Assembly: GCF_003586285.1 (NCBI RefSeq)
Contig: NZ_QUBR01000001.1
Span: 124,001-188,000, forward strand
Source: Aeromicrobium endophyticum
Lineage (GTDB): Bacteria > Actinomycetota > Actinomycetes > Propionibacteriales > Nocardioidaceae
Length of the DNA: 64,000 bases
Direction of reading: 5' to 3'
A program made the position numbers and the translations under genes. The notes under the pieces are model-generated. The model saw only the letters and a program-made list of their open reading frames with translations. It searched no databases and had not been told where the DNA came from. Of this stretch, positions 48,951-57,405 are shown piece after piece (within the stretch, counting starts at the first letter, position 1; each line of letters begins with the position of its first letter).

Positions 48951-49660
48951 GCCAGCCCGCCCCACACCTGGACGTCGTCCAGCAGCTCGAGCAGCCGCTG
49001 AGGCTGACCGACGTCTCGTCGGGCGGCCAGCAGGGCGTCGACCAGCTCGCTGCTCCCGGTGCGCCTCGCCGCCTCGCACACGCGGGCGAAGCCGTGGCGG
49101 TAGAAGCCGGGCTCGTCCGACAGCGCCGACTCCGTGCCGCGCAGCTGGAGCTCGCGGCGCAGGTCGAGGAGCACCACCGCGTCCTGCGCCCATGCGGGCA
49201 GGTTGCGCAGGTGCTGCGACCGCGGGAAGTCGCCGGCCTGCGAAGGGCGGACGAACCAGATGAACGACAGCGCATCCCACCGGTCGCCGACCTCGAGCAG
49301 CGCCGCAGCGGTCAGCTTGAGCCGGTCGCCCAGCACGACGCGGTGCAGCCCGAGGGCGTCGTCGGTCGAGTCGTTCACACGGTCGAGCACGGACGCCAGC
49401 GACGTCTGCACGGCTCGGGCCCGCGGCGACACCGTCGCGCCCTCCACCGCCTCCGTGGTGCGGTTGCGGCGGCGGACGGCCAGGTAGGCGGCACCGACCA
49501 GCACGGGGACGAGGGTGCTCACCGCCGCGGCGACGGCGATGAGGACCCCTGCGCTGCCCGAGAAGCGGTAGTCGGCCGTCGTCGCGACGATGATCACGAC
49601 GACACCCACGGCCGTCAGCAGCCAGCCGCCGGCGTTGCGGGCGGCCCGGCCCACGGTCAC
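48923..49660 (-). CDS. membrane-anchored hypothetical protein (245 aa)
   Basis: A 245-residue protein with two N-terminal transmembrane helices (residues ~10-28 and ~37-58) followed by a ~185-residue soluble domain, mostly helical, with DRLKLTAAALLEVGDRWDAL and RNLPAWAQDAVVLLDLRREL. The start GTG 49660 overlaps the preceding gene's stop as GTGA, so the two are coupled. The upstream frame extension is shadow. I recognise no family. Confidence 0.72.
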   Translation of the reverse strand: MTVGRAARNAGGWLLTAVGVVVIIVATTADYRFSGSAGVLIAVAAAVSTLVPVLVGAAYLAVRRRNRTTEAVEGATVSPRARAVQTSLASVLDRVNDSTDDALGLHRVVLGDRLKLTAAALLEVGDRWDALSFIWFVRPSQAGDFPRSQHLRNLPAWAQDAVVLLDLRRELQLRGTESALSDEPGFYRHGFARVCEAARRTGSSELVDALLAARRDVGQPQRLLELLDDVQVWGGLAQLPPGSAR

Positions 49661-50169
49661 TGCGGGGCGGTGAACGACCACAGGTGGTCGACGCCGCCGG
49701 TGACCGCGACGGCCGCTACGTCCTGCGTCAGGTCGGAGCGGTCGAACAGCTGGGTGGCGCACGCGCCGACGCCGAAGCGCTCGCCGAACCACTGCGACAG
49801 CGGACGCGAGCTCATGCCCTGCCAGTGGAAGAACGGGCCCTGCTTCTTGTCGCGCTGCTTGTAGGTGGCCTTCTCGTCGGCCTGGATCAGGTCGACCGGC
49901 ACGGCACCGTTGATCGCGGCCTCGATCGCCCCGAGGTCGGGCGTGGTCGTGGACGGGTCCCAGAACAGGCGGATGACGAAACCCGTTCCCTTGCCGCCGG
50001 GGGCGGGGATGCCGCGGTAGGCGCCGACGTACGTCTGGTCGGCCTGGTTCCAGAGATCGAAGGCGGCCTTGGCCTTCTTCTTGGCTCCCACGACTCCGGA
50101 CTCGTCGCACAGGGCGAGGAACCCTTCGGGCGAGGTGAGGCGGGCGGCGATCTGAGCGTGGTCGACCAC
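49657..50169 (-). CDS. hypothetical protein (170 aa)
   Basis: A 170-residue soluble protein with segments KKKAKAAFDLWNQADQTYVG and GFVIRLFWDPSTTTPDL and an Ala/Val-rich C-terminus ending VDHLWSFTAPQ. There are no transmembrane helices. The GTG at 50169 is preceded by AAGGA at seven bases. It is followed by the membrane gene with GTGA overlap, and a large stem-loop lies just upstream of its ribosome site. The family is not recognised. Confidence 0.7.
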   Translation of the reverse strand: MVDHAQIAARLTSPEGFLALCDESGVVGAKKKAKAAFDLWNQADQTYVGAYRGIPAPGGKGTGFVIRLFWDPSTTTPDLGAIEAAINGAVPVDLIQADEKATYKQRDKKQGPFFHWQGMSSRPLSQWFGERFGVGACATQLFDRSDLTQDVAAVAVTGGVDHLWSFTAPQ

Positions 50170-50180
50170 GATGAGTCCTT

Positions 50181-50233
50181 CTGTCGCGAACAGGGCGTCA
50201 CGATCCTAGGGGTGCGCCAACCCCTCGCGACAG
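50181..50233. terminator. stem-loop between tandem minus-strand genes
   Basis: CTGTCGCGA (50181-50189) pairs with TCGCGACAG (50225-50233), and inside it GGGGT (50209-50213) pairs with ACCCC (50220-50224). It lies 33 bases after the stop of the 50266 gene and 12 bases upstream of the start of the 49657 gene. It could end the upstream transcript or act as a leader structure on the downstream gene, as its left arm abuts the ribosome site. Confidence 0.5.
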
Positions 50234-50265
50234 GTCTGCTGCGTCACTCTTCGTCGAGGCGTCCG

Positions 50266-51330
50266 TCACTTCACGAGGTAGGTGAAGTAGCTTGCGAGGT
50301 TGTCGACCGCGGCATCGGAGAGGTCGGGGTGGCGTTGTCGCACGACGTCTCGCACCTCGTCGCCGATGTCGGGCAGCGTCGTGCGGACGTCCCAGTCGAC
50401 CTGGATCGTCATCGTCTCGTCGAGGAGCGAGCGGACGGCCTCTTGAAGGGCGGGATCGGTGACTCTCGACCGGAACTCGTCGTCGTTCTTGCCGGGATAG
50501 CGCTTGAGGAAGAGCGCGACCGCCTCGCTGAGGTCCGGACCGGCGGCCTCGGAGCACATGAGGAAGGTGACGGAGCGGACCGCGTCGCCGACCAGGTGGG
50601 GATGGGCGCGACGTACCGCGCTGCCGACGTCCTTCTCGAGCCTCTTCCACGCGTGCTTGCGCTCGACGGCCCGCTCCTTCTCCCTGCTGGTGGGCAGGCG
50701 CGTCCGTCCTCGCGCGGCCTCGGCGGTCGCGATGACGTCCAGCACCTGGGGCAGCAGCGCGGGATCGACGTCGTCGGGGTGGCGGCCGGGGCGGGTCGAG
50801 CTGTGCACGTAGTGGCCGACGTACCTGAGCACCGCCTCGTCGAGCGGCGCGAGTCGTACGCCCCGCAGGCCGCGGCGGCGGTCGGCCGCGTAGGTCTGCA
50901 TCCGTCGGATGTCGGACTCCTCGGTCGCGGAGTGGAGCGAGTCGAGCAGCTGCCCGCGCTCGAGCAGCGGGACGTCCGCGCCGTGCGCGACCAGCATGTC
51001 GGTCTGCGCGGGGATCGTGCGGAAGAAGGCGTCGACGTCGTCCGGCGCTGCCAGCAGGATCGGGTCGAGCAGTGCAACGGCTGCGTCCTCGTCGAGAGAC
51101 CCCCTGGTGCCTGCCGCGTCGCACAGCGGCAGCACCGCGACCCACAGCAGCAGGTGCCGCGCCAGGTCATCCTGGATCACGCGAAGGTGCGCCTCGGTGA
51201 TCGGGAACGAGAAGGTCCGCGGCTGGTGCAGGGCGTCAGCGCCCGCGCCGAGCTCGAGCCGGAACCCGCCGTCGTCGCGGACGACCGTGGGGATCCACCC
51301 GGGCATCCGGCTGAAGACACCCTCGGACAT
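50266..51330 (-). CDS. hypothetical protein (354 aa)
   Basis: A 354-residue soluble protein. The N-terminal ~100 residues have a beta pattern (RTFSFPITEAHLRVIQDDL), followed by helical segments with many Arg and Asp (KERAVERKHAWKRLEKDVG; VGDAVRSVTFLM) and a Leu-rich end (AAVDNLASYFTYLVK). It has no transmembrane helix or known catalytic motif. The ATG at 51330 starts the conserved-looking part; the first tandem palindrome element lies 27 bases upstream. I cannot name the family. Confidence 0.72.
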   Translation of the reverse strand: MSEGVFSRMPGWIPTVVRDDGGFRLELGAGADALHQPRTFSFPITEAHLRVIQDDLARHLLLWVAVLPLCDAAGTRGSLDEDAAVALLDPILLAAPDDVDAFFRTIPAQTDMLVAHGADVPLLERGQLLDSLHSATEESDIRRMQTYAADRRRGLRGVRLAPLDEAVLRYVGHYVHSSTRPGRHPDDVDPALLPQVLDVIATAEAARGRTRLPTSREKERAVERKHAWKRLEKDVGSAVRRAHPHLVGDAVRSVTFLMCSEAAGPDLSEAVALFLKRYPGKNDDEFRSRVTDPALQEAVRSLLDETMTIQVDWDVRTTLPDIGDEVRDVVRQRHPDLSDAAVDNLASYFTYLVK

Positions 51331-51357
51331 GCCTCGAATGTAGACCGGCCCTGATCT

Positions 51358-51404
51358 GTGACGCCCACGGCGTCACGACGGCCGGATGACGCCGTGGGCG
51401 TCAC
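51358..51404. repeat. tandem palindromic element, copy 1
   Basis: Two 18-base arms (51358-51375 and 51387-51404) form a perfect inverted repeat around an 11-base centre. Each arm is almost itself a palindrome (GTGACGCC-CAC-GGCGTCA). Copy 2 at 52403-52449 has the same arms with only the centre changed. It lies in the 172-base gap between divergent genes, so it is not a terminator for either; it could be a repeated protein-binding site or a mobile repeat. Confidence 0.75.
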
Positions 51405-51502
51405 ATCTCGGGTCGATCCACGCGTTGAAGGGAACTCACGGGTGTGCGCCACGGGCTACCGTGGGCGTGCCGGGCTCACCGACCACGTCGAGGATGACCA
51501 CC

Positions 51503-52354
51503 ATGTCGCACGCCGCACCCCAGAAGGTCGTGCTCCACGGACACGAGCTCTCCTACGCCGACCGCGGTGACGGACCGGTCGTGCTCTTCATCCACGGCAT
51601 CCTCGGCTCGCAGCAGCAGTGGTCGCACCTCGTCGACCGGATGGACGACGACCACCGTGTGGTCCTGCCCGACCTCTTCGGTCATGGCGAGTCCGCCAAG
51701 CCGATGGGTGACTACTCGCTCAGCTCACACGCCGCGACGATGCGCGACCTGCTGGACCACCTCGGGGTCGAGCGCGTCACCCTCGTCGGTCACTCGCTCG
51801 GCGGTGGCATCGCGATGCAGTTCTACTACCTCTTCCCCGAGCGGGTGGAACGCCTCGTCCTGGTCTCCAGCGGCGGTCTCGGCCGCGAGGTCAACGTGGC
51901 CCTCCGTTCGGCGACCCTGCCCGGGGCCGCGCAGGTGCTGAGTGTCGTGGCCTCGGCGCCGGTGCTCTCGCGGGTGGAGGCCCTGGGGCGCGTCGCGTCG
52001 AAGGTGGGCTGGCGACCCAGCGCCGACCTCGCCGCGATCTGGAAGGGCTTCAGCTCGCTCGGCGACCGCGAGAGCCGGCAGGCGTTCCTGGCCACGACTC
52101 GCGCCGTGATCGACATCGGTGGGCAGAGCATCAGCGCCCACGACCATCTCGAGGGCTCGCTGCCCATCCCGACGCTGATCGTGTGGGGCTCGCAGGATCA
52201 CATGATCCCCGCCTCTCACGCGCTGAGCGTCGAGCAGTCACTGCCGGAGTGCCGGGTCGAGATCTTCGAGGGCGCGGGCCACTTCCCACACCTGGACGAC
52301 TCCGACCGCTTCGCCCGCGTGCTGCGCGACTTCATCGCGTCCGACGGCGCCTGA
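51503..52354 (+). CDS. alpha/beta-fold hydrolase
   Basis: A 283-residue hydrolase. The oxyanion HG segment is LFIHGILGSQQQW (residues ~28-40), the nucleophile elbow GHSLGGG carries Ser ~101, the acid is in VWGSQDHMIP (D~233) and the base His in GAGHFPHLD (~262), so the triad is complete. The cap region (WRPSADLAAIWKGFSSLG) is short. It is typical of esterases or C-C hydrolases, with unknown substrate. I chose the ATG at 51503, eight bases after GAGGA; the ATG at 51494 lies inside that site. It is flanked on both sides by the tandem palindromic element. Confidence 0.9.
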   Translation: MSHAAPQKVVLHGHELSYADRGDGPVVLFIHGILGSQQQWSHLVDRMDDDHRVVLPDLFGHGESAKPMGDYSLSSHAATMRDLLDHLGVERVTLVGHSLGGGIAMQFYYLFPERVERLVLVSSGGLGREVNVALRSATLPGAAQVLSVVASAPVLSRVEALGRVASKVGWRPSADLAAIWKGFSSLGDRESRQAFLATTRAVIDIGGQSISAHDHLEGSLPIPTLIVWGSQDHMIPASHALSVEQSLPECRVEIFEGAGHFPHLDDSDRFARVLRDFIASDGA

Positions 52355-52360
52355 TCCTCA

Positions 52361-52377
52361 CGCGTCTCGCAGACGCG
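52361..52377 (+). terminator. hairpin after the alpha/beta hydrolase
   Basis: CGCGTCT-CGC-AGACGCG, a 7-bp stem with a 3-base loop, starts six bases after the hydrolase stop. It is short, with no T run, so it may be a weak terminator or work together with the palindrome element at 52403. Confidence 0.4.
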
Positions 52378-52402
52378 GGTGAAGCCACGGCGCCCGCGAT
52401 CT

Positions 52403-52449
52403 GTGACGCCCACGGCGTCACCACGGTCGAATGACGCCGTGGGCGTCAC
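52403..52449. repeat. tandem palindromic element, copy 2 (convergent gap)
   Basis: The same pair of 18-base arms as copy 1 at 51358 (52403-52420 with 52432-52449), around an 11-base centre differing at some positions. Here it lies between the stops of the alpha/beta hydrolase and ychF, where its strong stem could terminate both transcripts. The identical arms in two places about 1 kb apart suggest a repeat family. Confidence 0.75.
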
Positions 52450-52465
52450 GAATCGGGCGGGCGAT

Positions 52466-53554
52466 TCAGACGTTGAAGCGGAACTCGACGACGTCGCCGT
52501 CGGCCATGACGTAGTCCTTGCCTTCCATGCGCACCTTGCCGACGCTCTTGGCAGCGGCCATAGAACCGGCCTCGACGAGGTCGTCGAACGAGACGATCTC
52601 GGCCTTGATGAAGCCGCGCTCGAAGTCGGTGTGGATCACGCCGGCCGCCTGGGGCGCCGTGGCGCCCTGCGGGATCGTCCAGGCACGCGACTCCTTGGGG
52701 CCCGCGGTCAGGTACGTCTGCAGGCCGAGGGTCGCGAAGCCGACGCGCGCGAGGGCGTCGAGGCCGGGCTCGTCGACGCCCATGTCGGCGAGCATCTCGG
52801 CACGCATGATCTCGGCATCCTCGTCGTCGCCCAGCTCGACCAGCTCGGCCTCGCCCTTCGCGTCGAGGAAGATCGCCTCGGACGGGGCGACGAGATCGCG
52901 CATCTGCTGCTTGAGCGCGTCGTCGTTCAGCTCGTCGGCGTCGCAGTTGAAGACGTAGATGAACCGCTTGGACGTCATCAGGTGCAGGTCTCGCAGCAGC
53001 TCGAGGTCGAGCCCCGCCTTGAGCACGCCGGTGCCGGCCTCGAGCGCGTCCTTGGCCTTCTTGGCCTCCTCGAACGCGGGCACGAGCGACTTGTCCTTGC
53101 GCGACTCCTTGTCGAGGCGCGGGAGCGCGTTCTCAAGGGTCTGCAGGTCGGCCAGTGCCAGCTCGATCGAGATCGTCTCGATGTCGTTGGCGGGGTTGAC
53201 GTCACCGTCGACGTGCGTGACGTCCTCGTCGCGGAAGACGCGCGTGACCTGGCAGATCGCGTCGGACTCACGGATGTGGGAGAGGAACTTGTTGCCCATC
53301 CCCTCACCCTCGGAGGCGCCGCGCACGATGCCCGCGATGTCGACGAACTGCACCGTCGCCGGGAGGATCTTCTCCGAGCCGAAGATCTCGGCGAGCTTCG
53401 GCAGGCGCGAGTCGGGGACGCCGACCACGCCGACGTTCGGCTCGATCGTCGCGAACGGGTAGTTCGCCGCGAGGACGTCGTTCTTGGTCAGTGCGTTGAA
53501 GAGGGTCGACTTGCCCGCGTTGGGGAGTCCGACGATGCCGATGCTGAGAGCCAC
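52466..53554 (-). CDS. ychF: redox-regulated ATPase/GTPase YchF
   Basis: A 362-residue Obg-like P-loop ATPase that binds the ribosome and uses ATP preferentially. G1 is GLPNAGKST (residues ~8-16), G3 is DIAG (~71-74), and G4 is the YchF-type NCDADE, the N-x-x-E/D form that explains ATP over GTP. The coiled helical domain with DLQTLENALPRLDKESRKDK and the C-terminal TGS domain (ending in DGDVVEFRFNV) complete the family layout. ATG 53554. It is a housekeeping gene, usually conserved and monocistronic. Confidence 0.96.
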   Translation of the reverse strand: MALSIGIVGLPNAGKSTLFNALTKNDVLAANYPFATIEPNVGVVGVPDSRLPKLAEIFGSEKILPATVQFVDIAGIVRGASEGEGMGNKFLSHIRESDAICQVTRVFRDEDVTHVDGDVNPANDIETISIELALADLQTLENALPRLDKESRKDKSLVPAFEEAKKAKDALEAGTGVLKAGLDLELLRDLHLMTSKRFIYVFNCDADELNDDALKQQMRDLVAPSEAIFLDAKGEAELVELGDDEDAEIMRAEMLADMGVDEPGLDALARVGFATLGLQTYLTAGPKESRAWTIPQGATAPQAAGVIHTDFERGFIKAEIVSFDDLVEAGSMAAAKSVGKVRMEGKDYVMADGDVVEFRFNV

Positions 53555-53573
53555 GAGGGACGATCCTACGTCG

Positions 53574-54098
53574 TCAGGGGCGGTCGAGGCGAAACGCCCG
53601 CAGCTCCCGGTCGTACCAGTCGTGCCGCAGACCGAGGTCGGTCATCCCCAGCCGCGCGCAGACCGCCTGCGACCGGACGTTGTCGGGGTTGGTGACCGCG
53701 TACAGCTCGGGGATGCCGGCCGTGAACGCGCGCTCCACCAGGGCCTTCGCCGCCTCCGTCGCGTAGCCGCGGCCCCAGACGTCCGGGTGCAGGTGCCAGC
53801 CGATCTCGTGGTCGTCCCGGTCGAACCCCTCGCTGGACGGGACGGGCACGAGCACGGCCATGCCGACCGGCGCCTCGACGTCGTGCGGGACGACCGCGAA
53901 CACGTCGGCGGCCGGGTGGTCTCCCCGGCGGACGGGCATGCGCTCGATGCGCTCGACGGCCTCCTGCCGGTCGACCATCGGCACGCCGCGACCGCTCCAG
54001 CGCGCGACCTCGGGGCGGCTCATCAGGTCGAACAGCGCGTCGGTGTCGTCGAGGGTGAACGGACGCAGGGTGAGTCTTGGAGTCTTGACGGAAGGCAC
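53574..54098 (-). CDS. GNAT family N-acetyltransferase (RimJ/RimL type)
   Basis: A 174-residue acetyltransferase of the Acetyltransf_3 group, which often modifies N-termini or ribosomal proteins. It begins TPRLTLRPFTLDDTDALFDL, the classical N-terminal signature, and has the acetyl-CoA loop in WHLHPDVWGRGYATEA (residues ~100-115) and the NVRSQAVCARLGM segment. I chose the GTG at 54098 (VPSVKTPRL) for family start; a GTG at 54119 is the alternative and neither has a strong ribosome site. It follows ychF on the same strand by 19 bases after its stop position. The substrate is unknown. Confidence 0.85.
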   Translation of the reverse strand: MPSVKTPRLTLRPFTLDDTDALFDLMSRPEVARWSGRGVPMVDRQEAVERIERMPVRRGDHPAADVFAVVPHDVEAPVGMAVLVPVPSSEGFDRDDHEIGWHLHPDVWGRGYATEAAKALVERAFTAGIPELYAVTNPDNVRSQAVCARLGMTDLGLRHDWYDRELRAFRLDRP

Positions 54099-54189
54099 GA
54101 CTCGATCGTGCCAGGTCACCGTGAGAACGGGCCGCAGGCATTCCGCGGAATCGCCGCGCTCGCAGCGTTCTCGGTGCTACTTTCTGGCG

Positions 54190-55227
54190 GTGCACCCACT
54201 GACGTCGCCGCGCCGATCGCGCCCACTCGTGCTGATGCTGATCGGCCTGTCGCTGATCGCCGCCCTGATCGCCGGTGCGACGACCCCCGCGTCCGCCGCG
54301 CCCAAGAAGCCGCGCCTGTGGGCGCTGTGCGGGACGCCGGCCGACCACTGGCTCGAAGGCACCACGCGTCCGGTCAGGGCCAGTGTCTTCACCACGAACG
54401 CCAAGGGCCGCGACAAGCCGGTCAAGGGCATCACCGTCACGATCCAGCGCAAGATCTCTGGTCGCTGGGTCAAGGTGGCGAAGGGCCGCACGAACTCGCA
54501 CGGCAACTTCAAGGTCAAGGTCGTCCTCAAGACCGCGGGCCCGCTCGTCTACCGCTGCAAGATCGACAAGTCGAAGAAGTTCAAGGCGCTGCGCAAGCTC
54601 AAGACCATCGCGCTCATCGACGACTCCTCGACGGTCGACCGGCGGTCGACGGCGTCCCTGGAGGTCCAGGGCACCCCCTACTCGGACGAGCGGACGACCT
54701 TCACCGGTCGGGTCTCGCCGGTCGGCACCGGACGTGTCGTCCAGGTCGAGCTCGTGCCTCAGGACGGCAGCGCGATGTATGCCGGCATCGGTCCCGACTA
54801 CGACGACATCGCGGTTCGCCCCGACGGGACCTTCTCGTTCTCGCGCCAGCTCATGGGGCGGTGGAGCGTCCGGGCCAGCGTGCTGCGCTCGACCGACTAC
54901 AACGGATACACCCGCAGCAATGCCGTGACGGTGAGCACCGGGTCGCACGACGGTCTGTCGATCAACGGGGCCGGCGACGCACTCCCGGCAGGAGTCGTCG
55001 GGCAGCCGTACTCACACACGTTCGTCCTGTCCGACACCCTGTCGGGCGGACGTGCCGGCACGTGGTCGCTCATGTCCGGAACGCTGCCGCCCGGCCTCAC
55101 GCTGAACGGCCCTGTGCTCGCCGGTACGCCAACAGTGGCGGGCACCAGCCCGTTCACCGTGGCGTTCACGGACGCGCAGAACGCCCGCGTGCGCGCGACG
55201 GTGACCTTGAAGATCGACCCGAGCTAG
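54190..55227 (+). CDS. secreted protein with C-terminal putative-Ig domain (345 aa)
   Basis: A 345-residue exported protein. The signal peptide is at residues ~1-36 (RRSRPLVLMLIGLSLIAALI, cleavage after ASA). The mature protein is beta-rich, with an early region containing KGRDKPVKGITVTIQRK and a middle domain with TFTGRVSPVGTGRVVQVELV. The last ~80 residues match the He_PIG/putative-Ig type domain: AGVVGQPYSHTFVLSD, then TLPPGLTLNGPVLAGTPTVA. It starts at GTG 54190. It is likely a cell-wall or extracellular protein of unknown function. Confidence 0.85.
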   Translation: MHPLTSPRRSRPLVLMLIGLSLIAALIAGATTPASAAPKKPRLWALCGTPADHWLEGTTRPVRASVFTTNAKGRDKPVKGITVTIQRKISGRWVKVAKGRTNSHGNFKVKVVLKTAGPLVYRCKIDKSKKFKALRKLKTIALIDDSSTVDRRSTASLEVQGTPYSDERTTFTGRVSPVGTGRVVQVELVPQDGSAMYAGIGPDYDDIAVRPDGTFSFSRQLMGRWSVRASVLRSTDYNGYTRSNAVTVSTGSHDGLSINGAGDALPAGVVGQPYSHTFVLSDTLSGGRAGTWSLMSGTLPPGLTLNGPVLAGTPTVAGTSPFTVAFTDAQNARVRATVTLKIDPS

Positions 55228-55868
55228 GACTGCTTGTTGCCGGTGACGGCCAGCGCGCCGCCGAGCCCGATCATCATGGCCCCACCGCCCGCACTCATGC
55301 GGCTCAGACGCTTCGGGTCGCGCGCGAACCACGTCCGAGCCGTGCTCGCGGCCAACGCCCACACGCTGTCGCACGACAGCGCGATCACGAAGAAGATGCC
55401 GCCCAGCAGCGCGAGCTGCACCGGGACGGCCCCGGACTCGTAGCTCACGAACTGCGGCAGGACGGCCACGAAGAACACGATCGTCTTCGGGTTCGAGACG
55501 CCGACGAGGAATCCCTCGCCGAGGAGTCGCAGGGCGGACGGCCGCGCGGACGGCAGGCTCGGTCCGGCGTCCGTGTGGTCGTGCCGGTGACGGATCGCCT
55601 GCACGCCGAGGAAGACCAGGTACATCCCGCCGAGCACCTTGACGACCGAGAGCAGGACGAGCGACCGCGCCACCAGCGCACCCACTCCGAACGAGACCGC
55701 GATGACGGCAGGGATCATGCCGAGGGCGTTGCCGAGCACGCTGAGGAAGCCACCCGTGCGACCGAGCGACAGCGACCGTCCGATGACGAACAGCACGCTG
55801 GGACCGGGGATCACGATCAAGGCCAGGGCGGCGAGGGCGAAGGCGGCGGCGTTGTGGGCGGGAAGCAT
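55224..55868 (-). CDS. LysE/RhtB-family amino-acid exporter
   Basis: A 214-residue membrane protein with six predicted helices. The N-terminal FALAALALIVIPGPSVLFVI contains the IPGP motif of the LysE family, and VSNPKTIVFFVAVLPQFV (residues ~120-137) is the NPK segment of the fourth helix. These proteins export basic or neutral amino acids. ATG 55868. Its stop shares bases with the stop of the convergent secreted gene (CTAG on both strands). It may act on amino acid overload; the substrate is not assignable. Confidence 0.9.
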   Translation of the reverse strand: MLPAHNAAAFALAALALIVIPGPSVLFVIGRSLSLGRTGGFLSVLGNALGMIPAVIAVSFGVGALVARSLVLLSVVKVLGGMYLVFLGVQAIRHRHDHTDAGPSLPSARPSALRLLGEGFLVGVSNPKTIVFFVAVLPQFVSYESGAVPVQLALLGGIFFVIALSCDSVWALAASTARTWFARDPKRLSRMSAGGGAMMIGLGGALAVTGNKQS

Positions 55869-55947
55869 GGACGGTCCGTTCACTCGTGCGGAGCCCGAAA
55901 CTATCGCAGACGATCTGCACTGCCGCCGCGGTCCGTAGGCTCGAGGC

Positions 55948-56274
55948 ATGACCGTGATCAAGATCAACGCCATCACCGTGCCTGAGGGGTCGGGCGACGA
56001 GCTGGCCCACCGCTTCGCCGCTCGCGCGGGTGCCGTCGACGGAGCCGAGGGCTTCGAGGGGTTCGAGCTGCTCAAGCCCACCGACGAGCGCACCCAGTGG
56101 CTCGTGCTGACCCGCTGGGCCAGCGAGGACGACTTCCAGGCCTGGGTCAGCTCGCCGTCGTTCGCGGAGGGGCACCGCTCCGCCGTCGAGCGCGCCGGCG
56201 GCGAGGCGCCCAAGCCCGTGTCGACCCACAGCGAGGTCTGGAACTACGAGATCGCCGGCGGCTCGAAGGGCTGA
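55948..56274 (+). CDS. antibiotic-biosynthesis-monooxygenase-fold haem-degrading enzyme (MhuD-like)
   Basis: A 108-residue ABM-fold protein. The residues used by the mycobacterial haem oxygenase MhuD are at the matching places: Asn7 (KINAIT), Trp66 (DDFQAW) and a haem-ligand His at 76 (FAEGH). The first half has the FEGFELLKPTDERTQWLVLT strands. This supports oxygen-dependent haem cleavage to obtain iron, as in IsdG-family proteins. ATG 55948. It stands alone between the LysE gene and rmuC. Confidence 0.85.
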   Translation: MTVIKINAITVPEGSGDELAHRFAARAGAVDGAEGFEGFELLKPTDERTQWLVLTRWASEDDFQAWVSSPSFAEGHRSAVERAGGEAPKPVSTHSEVWNYEIAGGSKG

Positions 56275-56325
56275 CGCCCCTTCGTCCGAGGCGGAAGTGT
56301 CGGTGGCGCCGGGCACAGTGAGGCC

Positions 56326-57405
56326 ATGGACGTCTTCCCCCTCCTGCTCACGGCCCTGCTGGCCCTCCTGGCCGGGCTCTCGATCGGCTACCTGCTCGGC
56401 GGCCAGCGCGCGCCGGCTGCGACGGCCCACGACCTGACGCTGTCGCGCGCCGCGACCGCCGAGGCCGTCGAACCCGTCAAGGAGAGCCTCGACCGCTTCG
56501 GCCAGCGGCTGCGCGAGCTCGAGTCCAGCCGCATCGAGTGGCACACCCAGCTGCGCGAGCAGGTCGACGCCGTGCGGCTCACCAGCGACTCGCTGCGCAA
56601 GGAGACCGCCTCGCTCGCGACCGCGCTGCGACGTCCGCAGGTACGCGGACGCTGGGGCGAGATGCACCTCAAGCGCACCGCCGAGCTGGCCGGCATGCTC
56701 GACCACTGCGACTTCGAGCTGCAGGTCAGCACCCACGGCGACTCGGTGCTGCGCCCCGACATGGTCGTGCGCCTGGCCGGCGACAAGCGGGTCGTCGTCG
56801 ACTCCAAGGTGCCCCTCGACGCCTACCTCGACGCCGCGCAGGCCGACACCGAGGCCGAGGCCGCCGAGCACCTGCGCCGTCACGTCAAGCAGGTGCGCAC
56901 CCACATCGACCAGCTGGCCGCCAAGTCGTACTGGTCGCAGTTCGACCAGACGCCCGAGTTCGTCGTGCTGTTCGTGCCCGGCGAGTCCATCCTCTCCGCC
57001 GCGCTCGAGGCCGAGCCCACGCTGCTCGAGCACGCATCGGCCAAGAAGGTCGTGCTCGCCACGCCGACGACGCTGATCGCGCTGCTGCGCACCGTCGCCT
57101 ACGCCTGGACCCAGGAGCAGCTGGCCGCCAACGCCCGCGAGATCCAGACCATCGCCCGTGAGATGTACGACCGCATCGGCACCGTGGCCGGCCACGTCGA
57201 CAAGCTGGGCCGCTCGCTCGAGAGCACCATCCGGTCGTACAACGACGCCGTCAGCTCGATCGAGTCGCGCTTCCTGGTCACGGCGCGGCGCTTCAACGCC
57301 CTGCACGTCTCCGACACGCCCGTCGAGTCGCCCCGGCTCGTCGAGTCGACACCACGGTCAATGACCGCTCCGGAGCTGGTCGATGAACTACCGTCGGTGC
57401 TATGA
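56326..57405 (+). CDS. rmuC: DNA recombination protein RmuC
   Basis: A 359-residue RmuC-family protein with an N-terminal membrane helix at residues ~4-24, a coiled-coil segment (~35-95) and the endonuclease-like RmuC domain (~105-310). The domain has RGRWGEMHLKRTAELAGM, then VRLAGDKRVVVDSKVPLDAY and WSQFDQTPEFVVLFVPGE. RmuC proteins are thought to limit inversion recombination at short repeats. ATG 56326. It overlaps the DUF6542 gene by ATGA and is probably co-transcribed. Confidence 0.92.
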   Translation: MDVFPLLLTALLALLAGLSIGYLLGGQRAPAATAHDLTLSRAATAEAVEPVKESLDRFGQRLRELESSRIEWHTQLREQVDAVRLTSDSLRKETASLATALRRPQVRGRWGEMHLKRTAELAGMLDHCDFELQVSTHGDSVLRPDMVVRLAGDKRVVVDSKVPLDAYLDAAQADTEAEAAEHLRRHVKQVRTHIDQLAAKSYWSQFDQTPEFVVLFVPGESILSAALEAEPTLLEHASAKKVVLATPTTLIALLRTVAYAWTQEQLAANAREIQTIAREMYDRIGTVAGHVDKLGRSLESTIRSYNDAVSSIESRFLVTARRFNALHVSDTPVESPRLVESTPRSMTAPELVDELPSVL

